A DNA stretch of 7,182 nt from Dehalococcoidales bacterium (lineage in GTDB: Bacteria; Chloroflexota; Dehalococcoidia; Dehalococcoidales; CSSed11-197). Below, one piece after another: positions 1 through 6,464 of this stretch. How positions within the stretch are numbered: the first letter of the stretch is position 1; the number at the start of each line of letters is the position of its first letter. Where the stretch lies: contig JAQWDO010000040.1 of the NCBI GenBank assembly GCA_028705415.1, positions 1 to 7,182 of the forward strand, given 5' to 3'. The notes under the pieces were generated by a model. The model searched no databases. It saw only the letters and a program-made list of their open reading frames with translations, and was not told the DNA's origin. The translations under genes were made by a program, and so were the position numbers.

Positions 1-2470
1 ACAACCCGAAACGTATTCCCGTCGAACCTTCTTCCTGCTCTTCGATAGCGAAATCCAGCTCACTGTGATTGACGCATGGCGGCAAAACCCGTATGCCCAG
101 ATTGCGGCATTCTCCAAACGCTGTGGCAAGCTTTTCCGCATGGCCAAGATAAGATGTAAGCAGGGCAGTCATATACTCAACCGGGTAATTGGCTTTCAGG
201 TAAGCTGTCTGGTAAGCTACCAGGGCGTAACTCACCGCATGCGCCTTGTTGAAAGCATATCCGGCAAAAGGCTCTATCAGGGAAAAGACTTCATCGGCAA
301 TTTTTTCCGGATATCCCAGCTTGAGCGCCCCGTCGATAAAATTCTTGCGCTCTTTTTTCATCGCCCCGGCAATCTTCTTCCCCATCGCCTTGCGGAATAT
401 GTCCGCCTGCCCCAGTGTATATCCGGCAAACGCCCTCACAATAAAGAGCACCTGTTCCTGATAAACAATCACTCCGTAGGTGTCTTCCAGAATATCGGCC
501 AGCACCGGGTGAGGGTAGTGAATAGGTTCAAGTCCATGTTTGGATTTAATGAAATGCGGTATCTGCTCCATCGGGCCAGGTCTGTACAAAGCTACCATGG
601 CAGCGATATCTCCAAAAGTCGAAGGCTTCAATTCCCGTATATAGCGTCGCATCCCGCTGCCTTCAAGCTGAAAAACACCGGCGGTTTCCCCGCTGGAGAG
701 CAGTTTGTAGGTTTTAACATCGTCAAGCGGAATTGCGGGCAAATCGATTTTAATTTTCCGGGTTGTGAAAATAATATCGCGTGCTTTACCCAGAATGGTC
801 AGGTTCACCAGCCCCAGGAAATCCATTTTAAGCAGTCCGATTTTTGCGATGTCACCCATCGGGTACTGAGTCATTACCAGGCCATTGTTATCACCCCGGG
901 ACAGCAACTGGAGGGGGCAATGGTCGGTCAGTGGATCGCGGGCAATCACCACCCCGGCAGCGTGAGTAGACGCATGCCGGCTCAAACCCTCAACCCGCTT
1001 GGCGGTTTCAAGAACATTGTTTACCGATGGATCCCGGCTTTTCAGCTGGCGCAGTTCTTCGCTCATCTCCAGAGCTTTGTCAATGGTCATCCCTGGCGAA
1101 AAGGGCACCAGCCTTGCAATACGGTCGACATCGCTGTATGGCATACCAAGGGCACGTCCCACATCCCTGATGGCTGCTCGAGCACCCATAGTTCCAAAGG
1201 TAATTATCTGGGCAACATGATCTGCCCCGTACTTTTGTGAAACATAATTGATGACCTCATCACGCCGCGTATCAGCAAAATCAAGATCGATATCCGGCAT
1301 TTCACGCCGTTCAATGTTAAGAAACCGTTCAAAAACAAGTTTGTGTTCAATCGGATCGACCTCGGTAATTCCCAAACATCGCAAGACTATCGAAGAAGCG
1401 GCACTGCCGCGCACATTGAAGAGAATCCCTTCCCTGCGCACAAAAGATACAATATCCCAGACCACAAGGAAGTAGTTGGCAAAATCTGTCTGCCGGATAA
1501 CATCCAGTTCGTAATTAAGCCGGTCGGTTATTTCCTGGTTTGCTTCGGGATAATAAGCCTCAAGGCCGGCAAAGCAAAGGTCTTTAAGGTACTCAAGGGG
1601 GGTTTTACCTTCCGGAATGTCAATCTGCGGCAAGTGAAGCCTGCCAAAATCGATTTCGAGATTACACTTGTCCGCAATGATATTACTGTTTTCAATAGCT
1701 TCGGGAATATCGCTGAACTGTTCGGCCATTTCCTCCGGGCTTTTCAGATAGAAATAGTCACCACCCATTTTTTTTCGCTTTTCTTCAAAAACGGTTGCAT
1801 TTGTTCCGATGCAAAGCAGTAGATCGTGAGGTGCAGAATCCCCGGAAAATATGTAATGTACATCGTTGGTAGCCACCATTGGAATTCCCAGTTCTCGCGC
1901 CAGTGGTATCAACTCTTTGTTCACCTGATCAAGCTCGGGCAAAGGATGACGTTGCAGTTCTATATAAAAATCGTTCCCGAACACACGCTGGTACCATTTC
2001 GCTGCTTCGCGGGCTTCCGGCAAGCGGCTGTTAAGAATCAGCTTCGGTATTTCACCGGCAATGCATGCCGTTAAAGCAACCAGCCCTTCGCTGTATTTTT
2101 CAAGAATTTCCTTATCCATTCTGGGCTTGTAGTAAAAACCCTCGGTGTTTGCCAGGCTGACAAGCCGGATCAGGTTTTTGTATCCGGTATTATTTTTAGC
2201 CAGCAGTACCAAATGGTAAATCTCCCTGTCGGCGGCAGTTTTCGAGTGCCGGCTTCCATGTGCCAGGTAAACCTCACAACCGATAATTGGCTTGATACCG
2301 GCTTCCTTGGCTGCCTCGTAAAACTGAATAGCGCCATGAAGTACGCCATGGTCAGTCAGGGCGATTGCATCCATGCCGAGTTCCTTTGCCCGGTGTACAA
2401 GTTCCGGAATGCGGCACATGGCATCAAGAAGGCTGTATTCTGTGTGGACATGGAGATGGGTGAATTTCAC
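1..2470 (-). CDS. dnaE: DNA polymerase III alpha subunit, N-terminal 823 codons (truncated by the window edge)
   Basis: Catalytic subunit of the replicative DNA polymerase, acting in the cytoplasm at the replication fork. The minus frame is open without interruption from a GTG at 2470 to the left edge. The start fits because the protein then begins MKFTHLHVHTEYSLLDA, the usual DnaE/PHP opening; only a weak AGG lies upstream. Residues 1 to about 210 are the PHP domain. The polymerase core carries RGSAA, the catalytic PDIDLDF at 392-398 (Asp393 and Asp395) and the third acidic residue in KMDFLGL (Asp550). ALYRPGPM, YTLGQAD (from 684) and HAVSYALVAYQTAYLK (from 744) follow, then VLPP near the edge. 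DnaE proteins are usually about 1,100-1,200 residues, so the beta-binding and OB regions are missing here. PHP metal ligands appear complete (see findings). It is divergent from the 2575 gene. It is DnaE rather than PolC because the PHP domain is N-terminal with no inserted exonuclease domain. Confidence 0.97.
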   Translation of the reverse strand, partial: MKFTHLHVHTEYSLLDAMCRIPELVHRAKELGMDAIALTDHGVLHGAIQFYEAAKEAGIKPIIGCEVYLAHGSRHSKTAADREIYHLVLLAKNNTGYKNLIRLVSLANTEGFYYKPRMDKEILEKYSEGLVALTACIAGEIPKLILNSRLPEAREAAKWYQRVFGNDFYIELQRHPLPELDQVNKELIPLARELGIPMVATNDVHYIFSGDSAPHDLLLCIGTNATVFEEKRKKMGGDYFYLKSPEEMAEQFSDIPEAIENSNIIADKCNLEIDFGRLHLPQIDIPEGKTPLEYLKDLCFAGLEAYYPEANQEITDRLNYELDVIRQTDFANYFLVVWDIVSFVRREGILFNVRGSAASSIVLRCLGITEVDPIEHKLVFERFLNIERREMPDIDLDFADTRRDEVINYVSQKYGADHVAQIITFGTMGARAAIRDVGRALGMPYSDVDRIARLVPFSPGMTIDKALEMSEELRQLKSRDPSVNNVLETAKRVEGLSRHASTHAAGVVIARDPLTDHCPLQLLSRGDNNGLVMTQYPMGDIAKIGLLKMDFLGLVNLTILGKARDIIFTTRKIKIDLPAIPLDDVKTYKLLSSGETAGVFQLEGSGMRRYIRELKPSTFGDIAAMVALYRPGPMEQIPHFIKSKHGLEPIHYPHPVLADILEDTYGVIVYQEQVLFIVRAFAGYTLGQADIFRKAMGKKIAGAMKKERKNFIDGALKLGYPEKIADEVFSLIEPFAGYAFNKAHAVSYALVAYQTAYLKANYPVEYMTALLTSYLGHAEKLATAFGECRNLGIRVLPPCVNHSELDFAIEEQEEGSTGIRFGL

Positions 2471-2477
2471 AATGCCT

Positions 2478-2506
2478 ATTATAACAATGGTTGCCGGGTT
2501 TATAAA
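2478..2506 (-). promoter_or_regulatory. Candidate sigma70-type promoter of dnaE
   Basis: On the minus strand TTTATA (2506-2501) and a perfect TATAAT (2483-2478) are separated by 17 bp. Only seven bases lie between the -10 box and the GTG start at 2470, so a transcript from here would begin at or one base before the start codon. No convincing Shine-Dalgarno is present, which fits a leaderless message. This is a motif match only; a promoter further upstream, inside the divergent region, is possible. Confidence 0.4.
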
Positions 2507-2527
2507 GCCGGGGTTGACCGGCTAAAC

Positions 2528-2567
2528 CAGACAGCCTATGCCTGAGTAGTGTAAAATAGTGCCGGAG
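2528..2567 (+). promoter_or_regulatory. Candidate promoter and ribosome binding site of the 2575 membrane protein gene
   Basis: CAGACA (2528-2533) and TAAAAT (2552-2557) are 18 bp apart and form a weak sigma70-like pair. GGAG (2564-2567) lies seven bases before the ATG at 2575 and is a good Shine-Dalgarno, which supports that start. An alternative pair is TTGACC (2514-2519) with TATGCC (2537-2542), 17 bp apart. The dnaE promoter candidate lies back to back on the other strand. Confidence 0.35.
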
Positions 2568-2574
2568 ATAAAAA

Positions 2575-3258
2575 ATGAAGTTAATTAGTCTGCTGCCCAA
2601 GTTCCTGCTGGTAGCATGCCTGCCGGTATTGTTTCTGACTGCCAGCATAACAATAGCTTTCAACAGCCAGTGGGTATACCAGCGAGGCTTCGAAAAATAC
2701 GATATCGAAACCGTAACCGGAATTGAGATTTCCGAACTAAAAAAGGCAAGCCAGGAGCTAATTGGCTATTTCAATTCATCTGAAGAGTTAATAGACATCA
2801 AGGTTATCAGAAATGGGAAGCCTTTTGAACTGTTCAATGAGCGGGAAGCACTACACCTGAAAGACGTCAAGGGCTTGGTGGAATTGAATAACGCCGTACT
2901 GGTTTTTTCCAGCATTTATATACTGGGTTTTTGTGCTGTTTACCTTGCCCTAAAGCCTGCCGAATGGCGCAAAATACTGAAGTATCTTACTTTTGGGAGC
3001 CTGTTTACTCTGGCAGCTATAGTAATGATCGGTATTATAGCCCTGATGGATTTCAACTGGCTCTTTCTCCAGTTTCACCTTATCAGCTTTTCCAATGATC
3101 TCTGGCTGCTTGATCCGGCTAAAGATTATCTGATAATGATGTTCCCACAAGGGTTCTGGGCTGATGCCGCTCTGCTGGTAGCCGCCTTGACTGCAGGTGG
3201 AGCGATTGTAACCGGATCTGCCTCCGGCATACTGGCCTATCGATGTAAAACCGGTTAA
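2575..3258 (+). CDS. TIGR01906/DUF1461 family integral membrane protein, possible Lit-like lipoprotein intramolecular transacylase
   Basis: This 227-residue membrane protein matches the TIGR01906/DUF1461 pattern. There is a first membrane segment at about residues 8-29, an extracytoplasmic stretch with FNEREALHLKDVKGL, membrane segments at about 107-126, 137-158 and 197-222, and the FHLISFSNDLWLLDP block followed by a conserved-looking FPQGFW. In characterised Lit enzymes of Firmicutes, two histidines are essential for moving an acyl chain within the lipidated cysteine of lipoproteins, giving lyso-form lipoproteins. The equivalents here would be His94 and His168. Whether this protein has that activity is inference: the family is broad and mostly uncharacterised. 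The start is supported by GGAG seven bases upstream. The gene stands alone on the plus strand, divergent from dnaE and tail to tail with the 3255-3719 gene. A predicted lipoprotein (GlnH) is encoded elsewhere in the window. Confidence 0.8.
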   Translation: MKLISLLPKFLLVACLPVLFLTASITIAFNSQWVYQRGFEKYDIETVTGIEISELKKASQELIGYFNSSEELIDIKVIRNGKPFELFNEREALHLKDVKGLVELNNAVLVFSSIYILGFCAVYLALKPAEWRKILKYLTFGSLFTLAAIVMIGIIALMDFNWLFLQFHLISFSNDLWLLDPAKDYLIMMFPQGFWADAALLVAALTAGGAIVTGSASGILAYRCKTG

Positions 3259-3719
3259 AAACATCCCAGCTGGCAGACGGAAACCTTAAAACCCCGGGCA
3301 TTGATTTCGTTGGAAACATCCATCGGCTTTAACTTGTACCTGCGGGCAAGCTCGAATACTGCTTCACAGGTCAACCGATTGGCAGCTTGCAGTGATTGGA
3401 TCTCTGAAACTACTTCCCCTTCCAGCCTTTTTACTTCAATATCTTCGAAAGGGGTTTTATCCACTTTAAAACAGCCAATCTGGCAATCGATCACCCTGCG
3501 CCCCATTTTATCTATAATTGTGCCGACCGCAATTTTTGGGACTCCTGCATCCCTGGCAATTTTCCAGGCCATCGGGCAGGGCATATATCCATCTTTCAGC
3601 GAAGCACTGATGACATTTTCAAGCTCGGCAAGTTTTTCTGCCGGCAGATTGGCAGGATTATCCGGCAGTTGTATCCTTCCCTTTTTTTTCTTTTTATCTT
3701 TCTCGTTGAAGTCTCTCAT
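3255..3719 (-). CDS. Conserved-looking small protein of two tandem Cys repeats (C-x30-CQ[I/L]GCF), function unknown
   Basis: I do not recognise a named family. The protein has 154 residues. A lysine-rich, probably disordered N-terminus (five lysines at 9-13) leads into a helical segment (about 26-42). Two gapless 39-residue repeats follow, at 46-84 and 116-154, with about 12 identical positions. Each has a Cys near its start, an AR pair, a helical middle, and ends in CQIGCF or CQLGCF; the second repeat ends exactly at the C-terminus. Six cysteines result: 48, 79, 83, 118, 149 and 153. The helix-turn-helix-like layout and clustered Cys suggest metal or redox binding or a small regulator, but this is inference. 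There is no signal peptide or membrane segment, so it is probably cytoplasmic. AAGGA lies seven bases before the ATG. An eight-A run encodes part of the lysine tract. The stop overlaps that of the convergent membrane protein gene by 4 bp. Confidence 0.8.
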   Translation of the reverse strand: MRDFNEKDKKKKKGRIQLPDNPANLPAEKLAELENVISASLKDGYMPCPMAWKIARDAGVPKIAVGTIIDKMGRRVIDCQIGCFKVDKTPFEDIEVKRLEGEVVSEIQSLQAANRLTCEAVFELARRYKLKPMDVSNEINARGFKVSVCQLGCF

Positions 3720-3770
3720 CTAAACATCCTTGATTTGATTTGGCCGAACGTAATAATTAACTGTAAATCC

Positions 3771-3804
3771 GGGTTATTCTAACCCCGCTTCTCATAAAAG
3801 GCAA
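3771..3804 (-). promoter_or_regulatory. Promoter with perfect inverted repeat over the -10 box, upstream of the Cys-repeat gene
   Basis: On the minus strand TTGCCT (3804-3799) and TAGAAT (3781-3776) are spaced by 17 bp, a good sigma70-type pair, placing a start site near 3769 and giving a leader of about 50 bases. The -10 box is embedded in the inverted repeat GGGTTA-TTC-TAACCC (3771-3785, plus-strand reading), which has six perfect base pairs per arm. That position is typical of an operator that blocks polymerase binding, but a chance palindrome cannot be excluded. Confidence 0.5.
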
Positions 3805-3919
3805 ATCATACGGCTTACAAAAAGGAGAAATCCCGCAATATGTCTTTTACCTGGCAATGTAATTACACAAGCATGCAAACAAGTTATTTGCGGCTTGCCA
3901 AAAGCAAACGGAGAATAAT

Positions 3920-4657
3920 TTAAAGATGGAGAATTTTACTCAAAAACAGCTGGGTGCGTTCCTGTGTTGGGCTGGCAAAAAATAATTCGGGGGGTGCTTC
4001 TTCCACGATTTGACCTTCATCCATAAAAATGACCCTGTGCGCAGCAGCCCGCGCAAAACCCATTTCATGCGAAACAACCAGCATGGTCATGCCTTCTTTT
4101 GCCAGGGAAGCCATCACATCCAGCACTTCTTTTATCATTTCCGGGTCAAGAGCAGACGTAGGCTCATCGAATAACATGACCCTCGGGTTCATCGCCAACG
4201 CCCTCGCAATGGCTACCCGCTGCTGCTGCCCGCCGGAAAGCTGGGAAGGATAACTCTCGGCTTTTTCGGGAATACCTACTTTTACAAGAAGCTCCCGGGA
4301 TACTTTTTCGGCTTCCTCTTTTGTCCGCTTGCGCACAGTGGTCTGGGCAAGCATCAGGTTCTGCATAACTGTGAGGTGAGCAAAAAGATTGAATGACTGG
4401 AATACCATTCCAACTTCCCGCCTGACAGCGTTGATATTCTGATTGGTATCCAGCGGAATACCGTCCACGACTATACTGCCTTTTTCATATTCTTCCAGGC
4501 GGTTTATGCACCGCAGCAGGGTTGACTTGCCAGATCCGGAGGGGCCGATGATTACGATCACTTCGCCCTCCATAACAGTCAAGTCTACTCCTTTAAGGGC
4601 TTCAACATGCCCAAACCGTTTATGAACATTGGTGATTTCAATGATAGCTTGCGCCAT
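3920..4657 (-). CDS. glnQ: Polar amino acid ABC transporter, ATP-binding protein
   Basis: Cytoplasmic ATPase that drives amino acid uptake through the GlnP-like permease. The 245-residue protein has all ABC motifs in order: Walker [10 protein letters not shown] (38-46), Q-loop Gln87 in VFQSFNLF, signature LSGGQQQR (140-147), Walker B VMLFDEP (160-166) with D-loop SALDP, and the switch histidine His197 in VVSHEM. The length is normal for the GlnQ/HisP/ArtP class. I chose the ATG at 4657, one base after the permease stop (TAA-T-ATG), with GGAAG in the last permease codons serving as binding site. The frame stays open to a TTG at 4711, but that would add 18 unusual residues and overlap the permease. 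The substrate cannot be read from the ATPase. It is the last gene of the operon; no terminator is evident after it. Confidence 0.95.
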   Translation of the reverse strand: MAQAIIEITNVHKRFGHVEALKGVDLTVMEGEVIVIIGPSGSGKSTLLRCINRLEEYEKGSIVVDGIPLDTNQNINAVRREVGMVFQSFNLFAHLTVMQNLMLAQTTVRKRTKEEAEKVSRELLVKVGIPEKAESYPSQLSGGQQQRVAIARALAMNPRVMLFDEPTSALDPEMIKEVLDVMASLAKEGMTMLVVSHEMGFARAAAHRVIFMDEGQIVEEAPPELFFASPTQERTQLFLSKILHL

Positions 4658-4658
4658 A

Positions 4659-5483
4659 TTAACTTCCACGCTTCGATCGTTTTTCGATATAGGAAACAAC
4701 TCTCGCCGCAACCAGTGTCAGCACCAGATAAAGCAAGGCCACCATTAACCAGGTTTCGATCGGGTTGAAATGAGCAGACATGAACTCTCTTCCCTTTCTG
4801 GTAATATCTGCTACTGCTACTACGCTAACCAGCGAAGAGTCTTTGAGAAGAGCTATGAATTCATTGCCCATTGGCGGCAGGATCACCCTGAATGCTTGAG
4901 GCAGAACAACATAACGCATCGCCTGAAAGTGGCTCATGCCAAGAGAACGGGCTGCTTCCATCTGGCCTTTGGGGATGCTCTGGATGCCAGAGCGGACGAT
5001 TTCGCTCATGTAAGCTCCGTAGCATACCGTAATAGCAACGATTGCAGTAATTATTGGATTTGCGCGGTAGTACATTAACGGCGCAAAGTTTAACCATACA
5101 CCTATTTTCTGGATAACTACCGGGGAAGCGAAGTACCAGGCAATAAGCTGTACGAGAAGTGGAATTCCGCGAATAATCTCCACGTAGAGGGAGGAAATGC
5201 CGAAAACAAGCTTGTTTTTTGAAAGTCTGCCCAAACCGCCAAACAGTCCGAGGATTAACATCAGAAAATAGCTGGATATCGTGACCAATATGGTTACAAG
5301 GACGCCATCCCTGGCAAAAACTACAATGTCCTTAAAAGGAAACGGTGCAATCATCACCAGCAAGATAATGATGGCAATAACTGTCACAACCAGCCACCAC
5401 CACGGGTCCTGGCGTATGTTTACCTCACCCCCGGTGACGAAGCTCAATTCACGGTTGGGTGCATTCTTCTCTTGCTGTTCCAT
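4659..5483 (-). CDS. glnP: Polar amino acid ABC transporter, permease protein
   Basis: Inner-membrane channel subunit of the HisMQ/GlnP type, probably working as a homodimer since only one permease is encoded. It has 274 residues from the ATG at 5483. A polar N-terminus of about 27 residues precedes a first membrane segment (about 28-45). [19 protein letters not shown] begins the conserved permease domain, RGIPLLVQ follows at 105-112, and the EAA loop that docks on the ATPase ([14 protein letters not shown], about 169-182, then [11 protein letters not shown]) is intact. The start is uncertain: the ATG is preceded directly by an in-frame TTG and then an in-frame TGA, and no Shine-Dalgarno is visible. 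A strong hairpin and a possible short leader cistron lie just upstream, so translation may depend on coupling. The stop is one base before the glnQ start. The extra N-terminal helix makes it somewhat longer than compact GlnP proteins. Confidence 0.94.
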   Translation of the reverse strand: MEQQEKNAPNRELSFVTGGEVNIRQDPWWWLVVTVIAIIILLVMIAPFPFKDIVVFARDGVLVTILVTISSYFLMLILGLFGGLGRLSKNKLVFGISSLYVEIIRGIPLLVQLIAWYFASPVVIQKIGVWLNFAPLMYYRANPIITAIVAITVCYGAYMSEIVRSGIQSIPKGQMEAARSLGMSHFQAMRYVVLPQAFRVILPPMGNEFIALLKDSSLVSVVAVADITRKGREFMSAHFNPIETWLMVALLYLVLTLVAARVVSYIEKRSKRGS

Positions 5484-5486
5484 CAA

Positions 5487-5507
5487 TCAAACCGGAGGGG
5501 AGCTCAT
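5487..5507 (-). other. Possible six-codon minicistron (MSSPPV) ending directly before the glnP start
   Basis: On the minus strand an ATG at 5507 opens a six-codon frame ending in TGA (5489-5487), immediately followed by TTG-ATG, the glnP start. A GGAGG (5521-5517) lies nine bases before the ATG, whereas glnP itself has no visible Shine-Dalgarno. Both GGAGG and the ATG are inside the intergenic hairpin. The minicistron is in the same frame as glnP. Such a layout could feed ribosomes to glnP by termination and reinitiation, but the G-rich tract may simply be half of the hairpin. Confidence 0.2.
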
Positions 5508-5521
5508 ATGAGCCCCCCTCC
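5494..5521 (-). promoter_or_regulatory. Strong intercistronic RNA hairpin between glnH and glnP
   Basis: The bases form a 12-bp stem with the four-base loop ATAT. In the minus-strand (sense) RNA all 12 pairs form, one of them G-U; in plus-strand RNA the same position is an A-C mismatch, so the sense RNA folds better. No T-run follows it on the sense side, so it is not a standard terminator; the six-T run beside it (5525-5530) is on the plus-strand downstream side. Its position just after the binding-protein gene matches 3' stabilising or partially terminating hairpins that raise binding-protein levels in other ABC operons. Confidence 0.6.
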
Positions 5522-5528
5522 ATATTTT

Positions 5529-6266
5529 TTAATCAACCAGCCACTTCTGCACAAGCTGGTCTATTACGCCATCGGCTACAACCTCAGCCAAAGCATCGTT
5601 GACTTTTTTCATTAACTCATCACTGCCCTTGGGCATTGCAATCCCGTATTCCTCGGTAGTGAGTACTTCACCAACTGTTTTCAGGGTATCGTACTTATTA
5701 ACATACCCTGAAGCAACCGGCGTATCACAGACAACTGCATCAACCTGGTTATTCATAAGGGCTACAAAAGCCATGCCGATTTCATCATATCCGGTTACCT
5801 CTACTCCATCCATGGCACTGACTTCATCATCACCAGTGGTGCCGGATTGTACTCCAACTTTTTTGCCAACAAGCCCCGCGGCTCCGGTTATATCACTATC
5901 GGTTTTGGCCACAATAATCTGGCCAGCCACGTAATACGGATCGGAAAAGTCCATATCCGCTTTGCGTTCTTCCTTGATAGTTATGGATGAAATCGCTGCG
6001 TCATAAGTTCCCTGTGCAACACCGGCAAGCAGCGGATCCCATTCGACATTGATCCATTCGACTTCAAGCCCGGCCTTTTCAGCAATGGCATTGAAAAGAT
6101 CGATATCAAAGCCTACAATTTCATTCGTTTGTGTATCTACATATTCAAAAGGTGGCCAGGTAGCATCGGTAGCGACGCGAATCTTGCCAGTATCGCCACT
6201 ACAACCCGGCAAGATTAACCCGGCTACGAGTATCGTAGCCATTAACAACCATAATAACCGTTTCAT
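5529..6266 (-). CDS. glnH: Polar amino acid ABC transporter, substrate-binding lipoprotein
   Basis: Extracytoplasmic receptor that binds an amino acid and delivers it to the permease. The 245-residue protein has a lipoprotein signal (KR, hydrophobic core, lipobox LPGC with the lipidated Cys22), so it is anchored to the membrane outer face. The mature part is a type II, SBP_bac_3-like fold. ATDATWPPFEY (32-42) is the standard opening, with GFDIDL (52-57), then SITIKEERKADMDFSDPYY, where Arg101 is the expected carboxylate ligand. VGVQSGTTGD (137-146) is the hinge-side binding loop, and Asp181 in AVVCDTPVA is the expected amino-group ligand. Together these indicate an alpha-amino acid; glutamine is not proven, so the symbol marks the family. 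The tract AGGGGGG lies five bases before the ATG. It is first in the operon, 45 bp ahead of glnP, with a hairpin in that gap. Confidence 0.94.
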   Translation of the reverse strand: MKRLLWLLMATILVAGLILPGCSGDTGKIRVATDATWPPFEYVDTQTNEIVGFDIDLFNAIAEKAGLEVEWINVEWDPLLAGVAQGTYDAAISSITIKEERKADMDFSDPYYVAGQIIVAKTDSDITGAAGLVGKKVGVQSGTTGDDEVSAMDGVEVTGYDEIGMAFVALMNNQVDAVVCDTPVASGYVNKYDTLKTVGEVLTTEEYGIAMPKGSDELMKKVNDALAEVVADGVIDQLVQKWLVD

Positions 6267-6334
6267 GTTTCCCCCCTAGTGTATTTTATTTGGACTTTTT
6301 TGAAATCCGATCTCAATAAAAAAACAGGTTTTGA

Positions 6335-6364
6335 AGTTTACTCCATTTTTAATGCCTCTGTCCA
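6335..6364 (-). promoter_or_regulatory. Candidate promoter of the glnHPQ operon
   Basis: On the minus strand TGGACA (6364-6359) and TAAACT (6340-6335) are 18 bp apart. The start site would fall near 6328, giving a leader of about 60 bases that is rich in A and T and holds no clear riboswitch or T-box-like structure. The -35 box is a close match, the -10 box weaker. It lies between the rplY terminator and glnH, as expected for an independent operon. Confidence 0.4.
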
Positions 6365-6395
6365 GACTTAATCGCAGTTCGCAATCTTTCCGGAC

Positions 6396-6433
6396 AAAAA
6401 GTTGCCCGCCAATCAAATATTGGCGGGCAACTT
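6396..6433 (-). terminator. Intrinsic terminator of rplY
   Basis: A perfect 15-bp inverted repeat (6399-6413 with 6419-6433) flanks a five-base loop, with the core GTTGCCCGCCAAT. On the minus strand it runs straight into five T bases (6400-6396, two of them at the base of the stem). It begins about 30 bases after the rplY stop. This separates rplY from the transporter operon. Confidence 0.92.
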
Positions 6434-6464
6434 CCGTAATTCATCGTAGTTACAATCAGAAGCG

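Noticed and set aside
65..2545. Several long plus-strand open frames, the longest 391 codons at 65-1240.
   Set aside because: They lie antisense to dnaE, whose own frame is open throughout and matches DnaE motif by motif; they lack good ribosome sites and recognisable domains.
3301..3723. A 140-codon plus-strand frame across the Cys-repeat gene.
   Set aside because: The minus-strand gene has a promoter, Shine-Dalgarno and internal protein repeats; the plus frame is a Ser/Leu-rich shadow without a start signal.
3860..3919. Short inverted repeats after glnQ (for example TTTGC...GCAAA) as a terminator.
   Set aside because: Stems are only four to five pairs with no T-run on the minus strand.
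3840..3923. A 27-codon plus-strand frame (ATG at 3840, TAA shared with the glnQ stop) with AAGGAG 12 bases upstream, in the 200-bp spacer.
   Set aside because: The Shine-Dalgarno spacing is long, no promoter is clear, the composition is not protein-like and no family is recognised. Kept only as a note that the spacer 3720-3919 otherwise holds just the promoter and palindrome described.
4658..4711. An 18-codon N-terminal extension of the ATPase from a TTG at 4711.
   Set aside because: It overlaps the permease, begins with a rare start codon and adds residues not typical of the family; the ATG at 4657 follows the permease stop closely.
6267..6334. A riboswitch or T-box in the glnH leader.
   Set aside because: The leader is short and A/T-rich with no stable stem and no T-box or known aptamer core.
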